DNA from: Tenacibaculum adriaticum
Lineage (GTDB): Bacteria > Bacteroidota > Bacteroidia > Flavobacteriales > Flavobacteriaceae
DNA length: 64,000 bases
NCBI RefSeq assembly: GCF_008124875.1
Contig: NZ_VNIA01000004.1
Location: 112,709-176,708 of the forward strand
Direction of reading: 5' to 3'
Shown here: one piece after another, positions 19,321 through 29,752 of the stretch
Numbering within the stretch: position 1 is the stretch's first letter
Layout of the letters: the number at the start of each line of letters is the position of its first letter
Made by a program: the position numbers and the translations under genes
The notes under the pieces: model-generated
What the model saw: only the letters and a program-made list of their open reading frames with translations
Told to the model about the DNA's origin: nothing
Database searches by the model: none

Positions 19321-20535
19321 ATGAAAAAAATAATATGTCTTACTATATTTTTCTGTATAGCTATTGTTAATGCGCAGGAAACAGAGCCTAGAAATAAAGC
19401 CAATTTTAAACTTGGTACAGGATTAAATTTTTCTTTTAACGAAGGTGCTTATCAATTTAATATTGGTGGGTTTATTCAACCTAGTATTAGTTATGAAAAA
19501 GTAAAAGGAGAAGATTCAGGGTATCAATTCAATTCTAAAAGAAATTTTTTCATAATCAGCGGTAAAGCAGTTAATGAAAAAGTAAGTTTTTTAATGCAAA
19601 CTGATTTTAGTTTATCAGACCCTCTATTAGATGCTTGGGTTGCTTATCACCCTTATACATGGTTAACTATAACTGGTGGACAAAAACAAAGTTTTTTGAA
19701 TAACCGTGAAATGATTTATAGAGAAGATAAACTACAGTTTACAGATAGAGGTATGTTGAGCACCCTATATAGTAAAACAGGTAGAGAATTTGGATTGTTT
19801 ATAGAGTCAAAATTTGGTAACAGATTAGGGATTGCTCCAAGTTTTGCAGTAACATCAGGTGATGGTAGAAATTCTTTTGGAGCAGATTCGAGAGATTCTG
19901 ATTTAGGCGGTTTAAAGATTGGTGCTCGTTTAGATGTATATCCAGCTGGATATTTTACTGAAGGGAATGATAAATATACTGCAGATATAGCACATGAACA
20001 AACACCGAAAGTTTTGGTTGGTGGAGCAATTAGTAAAAACAAGGGAGCAAGTAACGCTACTGGAGAAGGTCATGGAGATTTTATTTTGTATGATGTTGAT
20101 GGTAAAAATAACTTACCTGATTACTCACAAATATTTACAGATATCTTATTTAAATATAAAGGATTTTCATTTTTAGCTGAATATGCTAGCAGTAGTGCAA
20201 GTAGTTTAGAAGGAACTTTTTTAGATGCTGGAGCAACCCAAGTATTAGCACCTCAGGAAATTAGTGAATATTTAGTTTTAGGAGAAAGTTATAGCTTACA
20301 AACAGGTTATGTAACATCTAAAGGTTACAGTTTAGATTTTAGATACGAAAATATGGAACCAGAATATAAGAATCACATTAATTCATTGTTGCAAGAATCA
20401 AAGAGTTATACAATTGGATTCACTAAATATTTTGACAGTAATAATTTAAAATTACAAGCAGCAGTAACATCTGTTGACTATGCACAAGGAGCTAACCTAA
20501 TTAAAGGAGAACTTCTTTTACAGATTGCTTTCTAA
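19321..20535 (+). CDS. Second outer-membrane porin, paralogue of 16444-17751
   Basis: About 404 residues from the Met at 19321, which gives the better signal peptide (MKKIICLTIFFCIAIVNAQ); an in-frame ATG lies at 19306. The protein shares the architecture of the porin two genes upstream: IGGFIQPSISYEK, a mid-protein GLFIESKFGNR, GGLKIGARLDVYPAGYF, GHGDFILYDVDGKNNLPDY and a strand-rich C-terminus ending QIAF. The two probably arose by duplication and may serve different substrates of the same pathway. It is the last gene of the unit and is followed by two hairpins. Confidence 0.83.
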   Translation: MKKIICLTIFFCIAIVNAQETEPRNKANFKLGTGLNFSFNEGAYQFNIGGFIQPSISYEKVKGEDSGYQFNSKRNFFIISGKAVNEKVSFLMQTDFSLSDPLLDAWVAYHPYTWLTITGGQKQSFLNNREMIYREDKLQFTDRGMLSTLYSKTGREFGLFIESKFGNRLGIAPSFAVTSGDGRNSFGADSRDSDLGGLKIGARLDVYPAGYFTEGNDKYTADIAHEQTPKVLVGGAISKNKGASNATGEGHGDFILYDVDGKNNLPDYSQIFTDILFKYKGFSFLAEYASSSASSLEGTFLDAGATQVLAPQEISEYLVLGESYSLQTGYVTSKGYSLDFRYENMEPEYKNHINSLLQESKSYTIGFTKYFDSNNLKLQAAVTSVDYAQGANLIKGELLLQIAF

Positions 20536-20563
20536 GATATTTTATTAGTGATTTATTATTTGA

Positions 20564-20611
20564 CAAAAATCATTTACTTTTTATTTTTTTTAATTTGTAA
20601 ATGATTTTTTG
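20564..20611 (+). terminator. Hairpin terminator after the porin operon
   Basis: CAAAAATCATTTAC at 20564-20577 pairs with GTAAATGATTTTTTG at 20597-20611 with one extra T. It lies 28 bp past the porin stop and has T-rich flanks. Confidence 0.7.
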
Positions 20612-20693
20612 TTATTTGTATTTTAATAGAAGAATAAAAATGTTTTTCTTTTTTAATAAAAAATTAGATTTAAAAAATAAACATGATTATAGA

Positions 20694-20726
20694 AACAACC
20701 CAAATCTTTTTAAGATTTGGGTTGTT
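20694..20726 (+). terminator. Perfect 15-bp hairpin, terminator-like
   Basis: AACAACCCAAATCTT at 20694-20708 is perfectly complementary to 20712-20726, with a 3-base loop. It is a second stop signal for the operon or a bidirectional terminator between the convergent units. Confidence 0.7.
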
Positions 20727-21068
20727 ATTAATTTAGATAATTTCATAGGAAATGATTCTTTTCTGAATCAGCATTACTCTATTAGTTCTGTATTTTTTCG
20801 AAGTGTTGCTAAGATTTATCCTTCTCTCAAGTAATGGCATTTACAGATACACTTATTATACTAACACTTTTGCTTAAAGGTTATTTTACAATTATTCTAA
20901 ATAATAGGAAGATGACTTTAAACATATTCTTTATCTATAATGTAAATTTAAATTTAAACAATCTTCATTCTTCTATTTTTCGATGGAGGATAGATTTAGT
21001 ATAGATAAGAAACTAGTTGATTTAGATAAAGAGTTTTTGTTATAAATCTCCAATAATTATTTTACAAT

Positions 21069-23879
21069 TTATTCTTTCGGTTTAAAAATTACTTCAAAAG
21101 AACTACTGTTTTTAAGAATTTTTTTAGCCATGGATTGAACATTTTTTTGGGTTGTTTTATTTACAATATGTTCAAAATTCTTAGCGTCATTCATATTGTA
21201 ATCATACCTAAAAAAGTTTGTAAGTAAACGCATATCATAACTATTCTTATCTTTTGATTGTTTTCTCTCCTTTATAAAGTTTGTTTTTATTTTATTTAAA
21301 TCATTTTCTAAAATATTTCCATCAGCTATTTTTTGAAGTTCAGCTTTAACTATAGTAGCTAGTTTATCTGCCAAATCAGGGTTGCAATCAAACTTAAAAG
21401 AAATATATGCCATGGATTTTGGTTCCCTATAAAAACGTGCAGAGACTCTTGGACTATAAGCTCCACCTTCTGATTCTCTTACAGTTTCTGTAACACGTAA
21501 TTGTAAAATATGACCTAAGACACTTGTGTAAATACTATTTTTTAAAGAATAAGGAAGTTCTTTTTTGTAAGAGATATTTAGAGAAGCCTTAGGATCTTTC
21601 ATTTCTAAATAAATATCTTTATCAATAGTTTTTGATAGCCATTCTGCTCCATTATTTATAAAGGTTTCTTTTATATTTTTTGTTGGAATGCTTGCTAAAT
21701 ATTTTTTTAAAAGAGGTTTTAATTGAGCCTTTTTTACATCTCCTACAATAAAAAAATCAAAATCTGCTGCATCAGCAAAACGATCCTTATAGATGGTTTT
21801 AATTTTATCAAATGAAACCTTATCTAAATAACTTTGGTTAAAAATAGGTTTTTTAGGATTGTTTTTTCCATATAAAGTTGCTGTTATACTATCCTGCATT
21901 TTTTCATCAATATTATTACTCCTTCTTGTGATATAATTACTGATGTTAGTATTTAAAACTTGAAATGCTTGCTGGTCAAAACGTGGTTTTACAAAATATA
22001 AATGAACCATTTGCAACATTGTTTCTACATCTTTTGTATTTGAACTCCCTGAAACACTTTCATTAATTTCTCCTAAACCAATTCTAACACTGGCTGTTTT
22101 TCCTGCTAAGATCTTTCTTAAATCTGTTGCGGAAAAATCTCCTAAACCTGACATTTGGATTAGACCTTCGAGAAGGCTAGCAGAAGGCAAATTCTCATTT
22201 TTTAAAAGTGATTCTCCTCCGTAACTTAATGCATTTAAATCTACTTTGTTTTTATTCTTATTAACATATTTATAATGTACTTTTATACCATTGCCTAAAA
22301 CAAAGGTTGTGGCTCCTATCTTTTTACTTTCTATTTCTTTTTTTATAGTTCCGTTTTTTATTAGTATTCCAGAAACTAAAGTTTTACCTTCTAAAGTTTC
22401 AGAATATGGAACCATGTTGGTATCGTTTTCTACTTCTTTTATGATTTGTTTTGCATCTATTTTTGATAGATTTTTCTCTCCTTTTATCCCCGTTACATTC
22501 AAGAATCTATTTTGTTGAGAATATAAGTGCTGAATGGTTAATTTTAATTCATCTTTAGTTATGGTTTTTAGTAATTGTTTAACTATTTCATATACTTTCT
22601 CTAAATCTGTTATAGGTTTGTTTTCTAAATAATTTTTGAGAATTATTTGTTCAATTTTGCCATGATCTCTATCGTTTAATCTCGCAATTTGGTTTTCATA
22701 AGAACTTTTTATATTAATGATAATCCTATCAATTTCTGATTGATTATAACCAAATTTCACAGCTCTAACAACTTCAGAAAGAACTTCTTTAAACGCTTCT
22801 TTTTGTTTGTTTTTCTTAGGAGTTATAGAAATGTCAAAAACTTTATGCGCTCTAGATAGGTCTCCATAAGAAACTCTCGATCCTAAAAATGAAGATTCAG
22901 GGTTTTGTGATAATTCTGAAATTCTAGAAGACAACATATTAATAGCCATTGCTTCCAATAATCTCTTTTTTAAATATGCTATGGTTTCTAATTGCGAAGG
23001 TTTTTTATGTCTAATGCCAAAACTTATTGAAGATGTTGAAACTTCTGGATCGGTTGCCAAACTATACATTAAGCCTTCATGATTAGGGATATTTACAACT
23101 AGCCTTTCTCTAGGGTTTTTAATAGCAGAAATTTTTGAGAACTTTTCTATGATTTTATTTTCAATTTCTTCAATATCAATATCTCCTATTATTGCAATAG
23201 CTTGTAAATCTGTTCTATACCAATCATGATAAAAATCTCTAAGTGTTTTATAATCAAAATTTTCTACAACAGACATTAAACCAATAGGCATTCTATCTGC
23301 ATACTTTGAATTATTAAACGTAACTGGTGATGATGTTTTAAATAAACGTGCTTGTCCATTTTGACGTGTTCGCCATTCTTCTTTAATTACACCTCTTTCA
23401 GCATCAATTTCTTCATCGGTTAATAATAAGTAGTTGGACCAGTCTTTTAGAATGGTTAAACAGGTATCTACAAGCCCGTCTTTTGTAGGTATATTACTTA
23501 GATTGTATACAGTTTCATCAAAGCTAGTATAAGCATTAATGTCTTTTCCAAATACTGCTCCATGTTTTTCAAGTGTATTTAAAACACCTTTACCTGGGAA
23601 ATTATCTGTTCCATTAAAAGCCATATGCTCTAAAAAATGTGCCAGTCCTTGTTGATCTTTATTTTCTAATATTGAACCTACATTTTGTATAATGTAATAA
23701 CTAGCAGCACCTTTAACTACATCAGTATTTTTGATGTAATAAGTCATTCCGTTAGATAATACACCTTTTTTTATGCTGTTATCTATTGGTAATTTGTGAT
23801 TTGGATCTAATGATTGTGATTTTAGAGTATGGACAAAAGCCAATAATACAGAAAATGTGACAATTAAAATTTGTTTCAT
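21069..23879 (-). CDS. M16-family (insulinase/pitrilysin-like) zinc protease, exported
   Basis: A 936-residue protein with a signal peptide (KQILIVTFSVLLAFVHTL). The inverted zinc motif HFLEH (H81, E84, H85) sits in GLAHFLEHMAFNGTDNFPG, and the distal Glu is probably in the GVIKEEW region about 75 residues later. Two M16 catalytic-type and two inactive-type domains fit the length. A second-half R/Y substrate motif is suggested by VTETVRESEGGAYSPRVSARFY. Periplasmic peptide degradation is the likely role. It is divergent from the ECF sigma gene, and M16 proteases often accompany SusC/SusD pairs, so it may process peptides imported by that system. Confidence 0.92.
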   Translation of the reverse strand: MKQILIVTFSVLLAFVHTLKSQSLDPNHKLPIDNSIKKGVLSNGMTYYIKNTDVVKGAASYYIIQNVGSILENKDQQGLAHFLEHMAFNGTDNFPGKGVLNTLEKHGAVFGKDINAYTSFDETVYNLSNIPTKDGLVDTCLTILKDWSNYLLLTDEEIDAERGVIKEEWRTRQNGQARLFKTSSPVTFNNSKYADRMPIGLMSVVENFDYKTLRDFYHDWYRTDLQAIAIIGDIDIEEIENKIIEKFSKISAIKNPRERLVVNIPNHEGLMYSLATDPEVSTSSISFGIRHKKPSQLETIAYLKKRLLEAMAINMLSSRISELSQNPESSFLGSRVSYGDLSRAHKVFDISITPKKNKQKEAFKEVLSEVVRAVKFGYNQSEIDRIIINIKSSYENQIARLNDRDHGKIEQIILKNYLENKPITDLEKVYEIVKQLLKTITKDELKLTIQHLYSQQNRFLNVTGIKGEKNLSKIDAKQIIKEVENDTNMVPYSETLEGKTLVSGILIKNGTIKKEIESKKIGATTFVLGNGIKVHYKYVNKNKNKVDLNALSYGGESLLKNENLPSASLLEGLIQMSGLGDFSATDLRKILAGKTASVRIGLGEINESVSGSSNTKDVETMLQMVHLYFVKPRFDQQAFQVLNTNISNYITRRSNNIDEKMQDSITATLYGKNNPKKPIFNQSYLDKVSFDKIKTIYKDRFADAADFDFFIVGDVKKAQLKPLLKKYLASIPTKNIKETFINNGAEWLSKTIDKDIYLEMKDPKASLNISYKKELPYSLKNSIYTSVLGHILQLRVTETVRESEGGAYSPRVSARFYREPKSMAYISFKFDCNPDLADKLATIVKAELQKIADGNILENDLNKIKTNFIKERKQSKDKNSYDMRLLTNFFRYDYNMNDAKNFEHIVNKTTQKNVQSMAKKILKNSSSFEVIFKPKE

Positions 23880-24167
23880 ATTTAGATTTATAGTTGCTAT
23901 TCTAATTTTTCTAGAATAAATTAATAATATGTTTTCTTATTTCTATGACGATTTAAATTCTTAGAAAGACATTAAACTTTTGTTAAAATTATATTTAATA
24001 TCAGCTCTGTTTAGGAAGTGTTTTTGAGAATTTTTCTTTTGTTTGTTAGAATTTTAAAGATTATTTTAAATGAGGAGGGCTTGATGGTGAAAAATTGAAA
24101 TTAAATTGGTTTATTGTTGGATATTGATATATTTACGGTCTCTTAACTCATGAAATAGACAAAATAT

Positions 24168-24716
24168 TTGAATAACCCTGCATTTACATTAAAGGAATTT
24201 AAAGAGATTTTTGAGTCTTTATACCCATCATTATGTCTTTTTGCAAACACATATGTAAAAGATATCTCGGTAGCTAAAGATTTAGTTCAGGATGTGTTTA
24301 TTAAGATTTGGGAAAGTAATGTGAAACTCAAAGAAAAAACTTTAACAAAAGCATATTTATATACTTCTGTAAAGAATAAATGTATTGATTACTTAAAGTC
24401 AAAAAGAGTAAGAGTAATTAACAAACAGGTTGAAGTAGAGGGTTTAGATGTATTAGAGTCTGAAGCACATTTTAACAGAGAGGTAATTCTTATAGAAGCT
24501 AGCCAAATAATTCATGATGCTATTAATAGTTTACCACAAAAATATTCTCAAGTAGTGCTGTTAAGTATGAAAAACTTAACGAATAAAGAAATAGCAGAAG
24601 TACTATCTTTAAATATCAATACTGTTAAGGCACATAAAAAAATTGCGTATCAAAAATTACGTCCATTGTTAAAAGGATATTACTACCTTTTTATGTTGAT
24701 TTTTATTGAAATGTAA
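24168..24716 (+). CDS. FecI-like ECF RNA polymerase sigma factor
   Basis: A 182-residue protein that starts with TTG at 24168; no good ATG lies nearby in frame. Region 2 is visible as LFANTYVKDISVAKDLVQDVFIKIWE, and region 4 as LPQKYSQVVLLSMKNLTNKEIAEVLSLNINTVKAHKKIAYQKL, both of the sigma-70 family ECF class common beside FecR in Bacteroidota. It should be released by the anti-sigma protein encoded 112 bp downstream when the SusC STN domain senses its ligand, and then drive the SusC/SusD operon. Confidence 0.92.
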   Translation: MNNPAFTLKEFKEIFESLYPSLCLFANTYVKDISVAKDLVQDVFIKIWESNVKLKEKTLTKAYLYTSVKNKCIDYLKSKRVRVINKQVEVEGLDVLESEAHFNREVILIEASQIIHDAINSLPQKYSQVVLLSMKNLTNKEIAEVLSLNINTVKAHKKIAYQKLRPLLKGYYYLFMLIFIEM

Positions 24717-24828
24717 TTTCATATTCTTTCTTTTATTTTGATGTTTTTGTATTAAAAACATCAAAAAATTTAATTTTATTTTTACCCACCAACAATATTT
24801 TATCGTTATAACAATAATAGATTGATTT

Positions 24829-25968
24829 ATGATGCATTTTAATAAAATTTTGGAACTAGCAAAAAAAATGTCGAGAGCAATATTATATTCAGAGAATATA
24901 GAGAGTTCTGAGTTTCTTAATGAAAAAGATAAAGAGGAAATTAAAAATAAGTTAAAACAAAATTCCTCTTATTGGAAAGAACGCGATACTATTTTAAGAA
25001 AAATAAATGTTGCGGAAGATTGGAAGAAGGTAGAGCAAAAGATTTTGATTCCTAAATCAAAAACTAAATATTTATTCAGGTATGCTGCCGCTGCAATATT
25101 AATATTAGGTTTAAGTTCTCTGTTTTTTATTTTTCAAAATAAGTTAATAAAACAGCCTGTTGAAATTACAGCAGGTACTGATAAGGCAACACTTATTTTA
25201 GGAAATGGAGAAAAAGTTGAATTAACACAAGCTAGTCGTTATGTAGGTGTAAATGCAAGTATGGTTAATAATCAACTAGAATATAATAACGCTTTTCAAG
25301 CAAATAAATTAAATGCAGGTGTAAATGTTTTAAATATTCCGAGAGGTGGGCAATTTGTAGTTCAACTATCTGATGGAACAAAAGTGTGGCTTAATTCAGA
25401 AAGCCAATTAAAATATCCTGTAAAATTCAATTCTGGTGAGCCAAGAACAGTTGAGTTATTATATGGAGAAGCATATTTTGATGTTACTCCTAGCTCTCAA
25501 CACAATGGAGATCACTTTAAGGTAGTAACTAAAAATCAAAAAGTTGAAGTATTAGGTACTGAGTTTAATGTTCGAGCTTATCGTAATGAAAAAAATATTT
25601 TCACCTCTTTAATAGAAGGAAGTGTAAAAATAAGTAAAGATAAGATAACTAAATTTTTAACTCCAGGTTTTCAGTCTGTCGTTAGCTTAAATAACTCGGT
25701 TATTGAAGTTAAAAAAATAGATGTTAATAATGAAGCTGCATGGAAAAAAGGGCTTTTTATATTTGAAAAAGAGCCTTTAAAGGAAATGATGATTGAATTG
25801 TCACGGTGGTATGACGTAGAAATTGTTTTTATAAACAAAGAAAAAGAAAAATTTGTTTTTTCGGGATCTCTTAATAGGGAGGATAATATAAAAGATTTGC
25901 TTGAAAATTTAGAAAAAACAAAAGAAGTTGATTTTGAAATAAGAGGTAAAAAAATATATATAAAATAA
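24829..25968 (+). CDS. FecR-family anti-sigma factor
   Basis: A 379-residue protein. An N-terminal cytosolic segment (about 1-80) is followed by one transmembrane helix (FRYAAAAILILGLSSLFFIF), then the periplasmic FecR domain (GGQFVVQLSDGTKVWLNSES, LLYGEAYFDVTP, KVEVLGTEFNVRAY). A C-terminal DUF4974 domain (KEMMIELSRWYDVEIVF) ends the protein. This layout links an outer-membrane SusC with an STN domain to the cytosolic sigma factor. It lies between the sigma gene and SusC, as in regulated uptake loci. Confidence 0.93.
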   Translation: MMHFNKILELAKKMSRAILYSENIESSEFLNEKDKEEIKNKLKQNSSYWKERDTILRKINVAEDWKKVEQKILIPKSKTKYLFRYAAAAILILGLSSLFFIFQNKLIKQPVEITAGTDKATLILGNGEKVELTQASRYVGVNASMVNNQLEYNNAFQANKLNAGVNVLNIPRGGQFVVQLSDGTKVWLNSESQLKYPVKFNSGEPRTVELLYGEAYFDVTPSSQHNGDHFKVVTKNQKVEVLGTEFNVRAYRNEKNIFTSLIEGSVKISKDKITKFLTPGFQSVVSLNNSVIEVKKIDVNNEAAWKKGLFIFEKEPLKEMMIELSRWYDVEIVFINKEKEKFVFSGSLNREDNIKDLLENLEKTKEVDFEIRGKKIYIK

Positions 25969-25971
25969 AAA

Positions 25972-26021
25972 AAAGGAATTTCAGTATACACCTTCCACAG
26001 TATTCAACTAAAAATTCCTTT
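25972..26021 (+). terminator. Hairpin between fecR and susC
   Basis: AAAGGAATTT at 25972-25981 pairs perfectly with AAATTCCTTT at 26012-26021, with a 30-base loop. It would separate sigma/anti-sigma transcripts from the high-level SusC transcript, so a separate sigma-dependent promoter should lie in the following ~45 bases. Confidence 0.5.
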
Positions 26022-26064
26022 AAACTTTAATTAAACTAATGTCTAACTAATTCTTTGCAAATTT

Positions 26065-29000
26065 ATGAAAAATAATCGGAATTGTACTTGGGTTTTTATA
26101 AACCCTAAAATATACAATGTACTTATGAAAACGTTTCTACTTCTGTTTTGTTCAACCGTTTTTAGCTTAACTCCAAACAGTAGCTTTTCTCAGGATTTTC
26201 CAATTAAAATTGATAAAAATCAATACCTTTCTTTAGAGGAAGTGTTTAAACTTATAAAATCTCAGACAGACTATCAGTTTGTTTATAGGTATGATGGAAT
26301 CAAAAAAGCTTCTAAAGTTCATGTAAAAAAAGGAATAATAAAAACCTCAGAATTATTATCAAAAATTCTTTCTCCTTCTGGGTATACATACAAACTTAAT
26401 AAAGATAAAACGATTATAGTCTCTAAGATACCGAAGAGCCAAGCTCTCAGAAAATCTTCACAACAAAGCGTTACTGTTAGAGGGACAGTCGTAGATTCAC
26501 TTGATGTACCATTATCAGGAGCAACAGTTTTAATTAAAAATACGGTAAAAGGTGTTTCTACTGATTTTGATGGATCATTTGTTATAAAAAATGTAAAAAT
26601 TGGAGCTACAATTGTTGTCTCACATCTAGGTTTTGTTGATCTAGAAATGGTTGTATCTTCAGAAAATTTTGAAAATCTTAAATTTATCTTAAAAGAAGAT
26701 GTTAGCTTACTTGAGGAAGTAGTCTTACTATCAACAGGTTATGAAACCATTTTAAAAGGAAGAAGCACAGGTTCTTTTTCTAAACCAGATATGGATGTTG
26801 TTCAAACTCGTACAAGCAGTATGGATGTTACACAACGACTAGAAGGGCTCGTGCCAGGTCTAACAATAAACCGTAACCCAGGTGCTCAACTAGACCCTGT
26901 TTTAATTAGAGGATTGTCTAGTGTAAGTTTAACATCTACGCCATTGTTTGTGGTAGATGGTTTACCTATTGAAAATATAGGAGTAAATGAATTTGGTCTT
27001 CCCCAATCTGGTATTGTTAACATTAACCCTCAAGATATAGAAGATATTACAGTTTTAAAAGATGCTACAGCAGCTTCTATTTGGGGAGCTAGAGCCGCCA
27101 ATGGTGTTATTGTTATAAACACTAAAAAGGGCAATAAGTCAGGTGATATACAAATTCAATATGATACTTTTACTACCATTGAAGGTAGGCCAGATATGGG
27201 GTATACAAATACGCTTAGTAGTAATGACTTTGTTCAAGCTGCCGAGGATATATTTGATCCTATTCTTCACCCATATGAAGAAGTTACTTCTTTTACCACA
27301 ACAGGGAAAGGAATTCCACCTCATGAACAAATTTTATATGACGAATACCGAGGAGTCATTAGCAGTGCAACTGCGAGAAGAAGACTAGATAGTTTGGGGT
27401 CTATTGATAATAAATCTCAAATTGAAAATTTATGGTATCGTCCTTCTGTTCTTACAACTCATACATTATCTGTTTCAGCAGGAAAAAAAGGGTATTCGGT
27501 GTATGGTTCAGGTAACTATACAGAGACACAAAGCAATCGCCCAGGAACCAAAGATAATAGATACAAGCTTAATCTTAGACAAAATTTTGATTTAGGAAAA
27601 AGAGTAAATATTGATTTGATTACTGATCTTACTTATCACAAAAAATATACACCTAATAATATTCCAGTAGATGGGCGTTATTTACCTTATCAGCTATTTA
27701 GAGATAAAAATGGTAAAAACATAGAAATTTCGCATATGACGGAGCTAAATGATTCTATTCGTAAAGTTTATGAAGATGCTGGTAGAATTAATTTGGGTTA
27801 CACTCCATTAGATGAAGTTGATGATCGATATACAGAAGATAGAAGAAAAAATATTAGAAATATTTTAGGAATCAATGTAGATTTAATAGGTGGATTAAAG
27901 TTTCAAGGAAAATATGGGTATACCTTTGGATCATTCGATAGGGAAGATTATGAAGATCATTCTACAATTCGTTCAAGACTAGAAGCTTTAGAATATACAG
28001 TAGTATCTTCTCCTGGTGCTGCTCCAACATATATTGTGCCAGTTACTGGAGGGATTTATCAGACTTCAAACACCAATAATGAGGCATGGACTATAAGAAA
28101 TCAATTGTCTTATTCTTTAAATTGGAATAATGATATGCATCATTTAAACATAATTGCAGGTCAAGAAGCTCAAGAACAATTTAGCTATACAAAAATTAGT
28201 CGTGTTAGAGGTTATGATGAAAGACTACAAACATTTGATAATAGAGAGTATTCATCTTTCGCAGATACGGGAACACTTGTTTTTAATGTGGTAAAAGCTA
28301 ATGCTCTACAACATCCTGCACTTGGTAATATAAGTAGTCTTGGAAGTCTTATTCAAGAGCGTCAATTTGGTAGAAGTGAAACGACTACTAGGTTTATGTC
28401 TTACTATGGAAACACTTCATATACTCTTAATCAAAAATATTCAATTAGTGGAAGTATAAGAAATGATCAAAGTAATTTATTTGGTTTAGATAAATCAGCT
28501 CAAAATAAGCCAGCATGGAGTACAGGTGCAAAATGGAATATTGGTAGAGAGAGTTTTATGTTAAGCAACTGGTTAAATGCGCTTTCTTTAAGAGCAACTT
28601 ATGGTATTGCAGGTAATGCTCCAAATCCAGGTACAGCAGCTTCTTTTGATATCTTACAAGCAACTGGAAGTTCTTTTTTTCAAGGAAATACAGGTTTATT
28701 AATCTCAACTCCAGGGAACAGTAAGTTAAGTTGGGAAAGTACTGCTACCGCAAACTTTGGTATTGATTTCTCTTTGTTTGGTCGTATTTCAGGTTCATTA
28801 GATTATTATAATAGAAAAACAACAGATCTTTTAGGTAGAATACCAACAAACGGATTTACAGGATATAGCAGCGTTATTGGAAACCTTGGAGATTTAGAAA
28901 ATAATGGTATAGAGTTAAGTTTAACCACTAATAATTTAAACTTAGGTGATTTCTCTTGGGTTTCTTCATTAAATGCTGCATATAATAAAAACACAATCAC

Positions 29001-29742
29001 AAGTCTTAATATATTAAATGAAGCAACAACAGGAGATGGAAGAGTAAACGACATGTATGTAGAAGGATATGGAGCTTATGCTGTATTTGCTTATGATTTT
29101 GCTGGTCTAAATGAAAATGGTGATCCACAGATACGTTTAGCAGACGGAACTATTACAAGCGATGTAGACGTAGCAGGGATTGATGATATAAAATTTATGG
29201 GTACTTCACAACCTAAATGGACAGGAGGGTTAAGTAATACATTTAAGTATAAAAATCTTTCTTTAAATTTTAATACCATTTTTAACCTAGGATATGTTAT
29301 GCGTAGAGATGTCAACACTTTTTATTCAGAAGCAAGATTACAAAGCTTTGGATTTAACTCGGGTAATATTCATACAGAATTTTTAAATAGATGGAAAGAG
29401 CCAGGGGATGAGCTTGTTACAGATATACCTAGACATATTAGTGTGCCTGATGGTACTAGAAATGTAAATTATTATATAATGGGAGATAACAACGTAATTA
29501 GTGGTTCTTATGTTAAAATAAGAGATATAAATCTTATTTATCAATTACCTTCTTCTATATTAAAAGAGTATGGAATTAATCAAATTACTTTAAGAGGTCA
29601 ATTATCAAACCTTCTATTATGGGCTGATAATGATTATGGAATTGATCCGGAATATCATTCAGGAAATGGAGTCAGTACTGGCGGCGTTAGAACAATACCC
29701 CAAGGTAAAGGAATCACATTTGGCTTAAACGTAAAATTTTAA
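26065..29742 (+). CDS. SusC/RagA TonB-dependent outer-membrane transporter with STN signalling domain
   Basis: A 1225-residue protein. After a signal peptide (LLLFCSTVFSLT) it has an STN (secretin/TonB short N-terminal) domain at about residues 55-115 (LEEVFKLIKSQTDYQFVYRYDG), a carboxypeptidase-regulatory-like beta domain (VRGTVVDSLDVPLSGATVLIKNTVKGVSTD) at about 140-215, and a plug with the SusC signature (LVPGLTINRN, DPVLIRGLSS, VLKDATAASIWGARAANGVIVI). A ~900-residue barrel ends FGLNVKF. The STN domain means its ligand should be sensed through FecR and the sigma factor. It is followed 10 bp later by SusD. An alternative internal start near residue 21 (ATG 26125) would give a more standard signal. 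Confidence 0.95.
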   Translation: MKNNRNCTWVFINPKIYNVLMKTFLLLFCSTVFSLTPNSSFSQDFPIKIDKNQYLSLEEVFKLIKSQTDYQFVYRYDGIKKASKVHVKKGIIKTSELLSKILSPSGYTYKLNKDKTIIVSKIPKSQALRKSSQQSVTVRGTVVDSLDVPLSGATVLIKNTVKGVSTDFDGSFVIKNVKIGATIVVSHLGFVDLEMVVSSENFENLKFILKEDVSLLEEVVLLSTGYETILKGRSTGSFSKPDMDVVQTRTSSMDVTQRLEGLVPGLTINRNPGAQLDPVLIRGLSSVSLTSTPLFVVDGLPIENIGVNEFGLPQSGIVNINPQDIEDITVLKDATAASIWGARAANGVIVINTKKGNKSGDIQIQYDTFTTIEGRPDMGYTNTLSSNDFVQAAEDIFDPILHPYEEVTSFTTTGKGIPPHEQILYDEYRGVISSATARRRLDSLGSIDNKSQIENLWYRPSVLTTHTLSVSAGKKGYSVYGSGNYTETQSNRPGTKDNRYKLNLRQNFDLGKRVNIDLITDLTYHKKYTPNNIPVDGRYLPYQLFRDKNGKNIEISHMTELNDSIRKVYEDAGRINLGYTPLDEVDDRYTEDRRKNIRNILGINVDLIGGLKFQGKYGYTFGSFDREDYEDHSTIRSRLEALEYTVVSSPGAAPTYIVPVTGGIYQTSNTNNEAWTIRNQLSYSLNWNNDMHHLNIIAGQEAQEQFSYTKISRVRGYDERLQTFDNREYSSFADTGTLVFNVVKANALQHPALGNISSLGSLIQERQFGRSETTTRFMSYYGNTSYTLNQKYSISGSIRNDQSNLFGLDKSAQNKPAWSTGAKWNIGRESFMLSNWLNALSLRATYGIAGNAPNPGTAASFDILQATGSSFFQGNTGLLISTPGNSKLSWESTATANFGIDFSLFGRISGSLDYYNRKTTDLLGRIPTNGFTGYSSVIGNLGDLENNGIELSLTTNNLNLGDFSWVSSLNAAYNKNTITSLNILNEATTGDGRVNDMYVEGYGAYAVFAYDFAGLNENGDPQIRLADGTITSDVDVAGIDDIKFMGTSQPKWTGGLSNTFKYKNLSLNFNTIFNLGYVMRRDVNTFYSEARLQSFGFNSGNIHTEFLNRWKEPGDELVTDIPRHISVPDGTRNVNYYIMGDNNVISGSYVKIRDINLIYQLPSSILKEYGINQITLRGQLSNLLLWADNDYGIDPEYHSGNGVSTGGVRTIPQGKGITFGLNVKF

Positions 29743-29752
29743 AAATATCCTT

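Larger units (their letters stand above)
20536..21068. other. Intergenic region with two terminator hairpins
   Basis: Some 530 bp separate the porin operon from the convergent M16 protease gene. Two strong inverted repeats are present (separate entries). A 77-codon open frame at 20601-20834 crosses the second hairpin and looks non-coding. Nothing else was recognised. Confidence 0.6.

Noticed and set aside
20601..20834. 77-residue open frame, possible small protein
   Set aside because: It crosses a perfect 15-bp terminator hairpin (20694-20726), is K/N/F-rich with no recognisable motif, and lies in the intergenic space after an operon.
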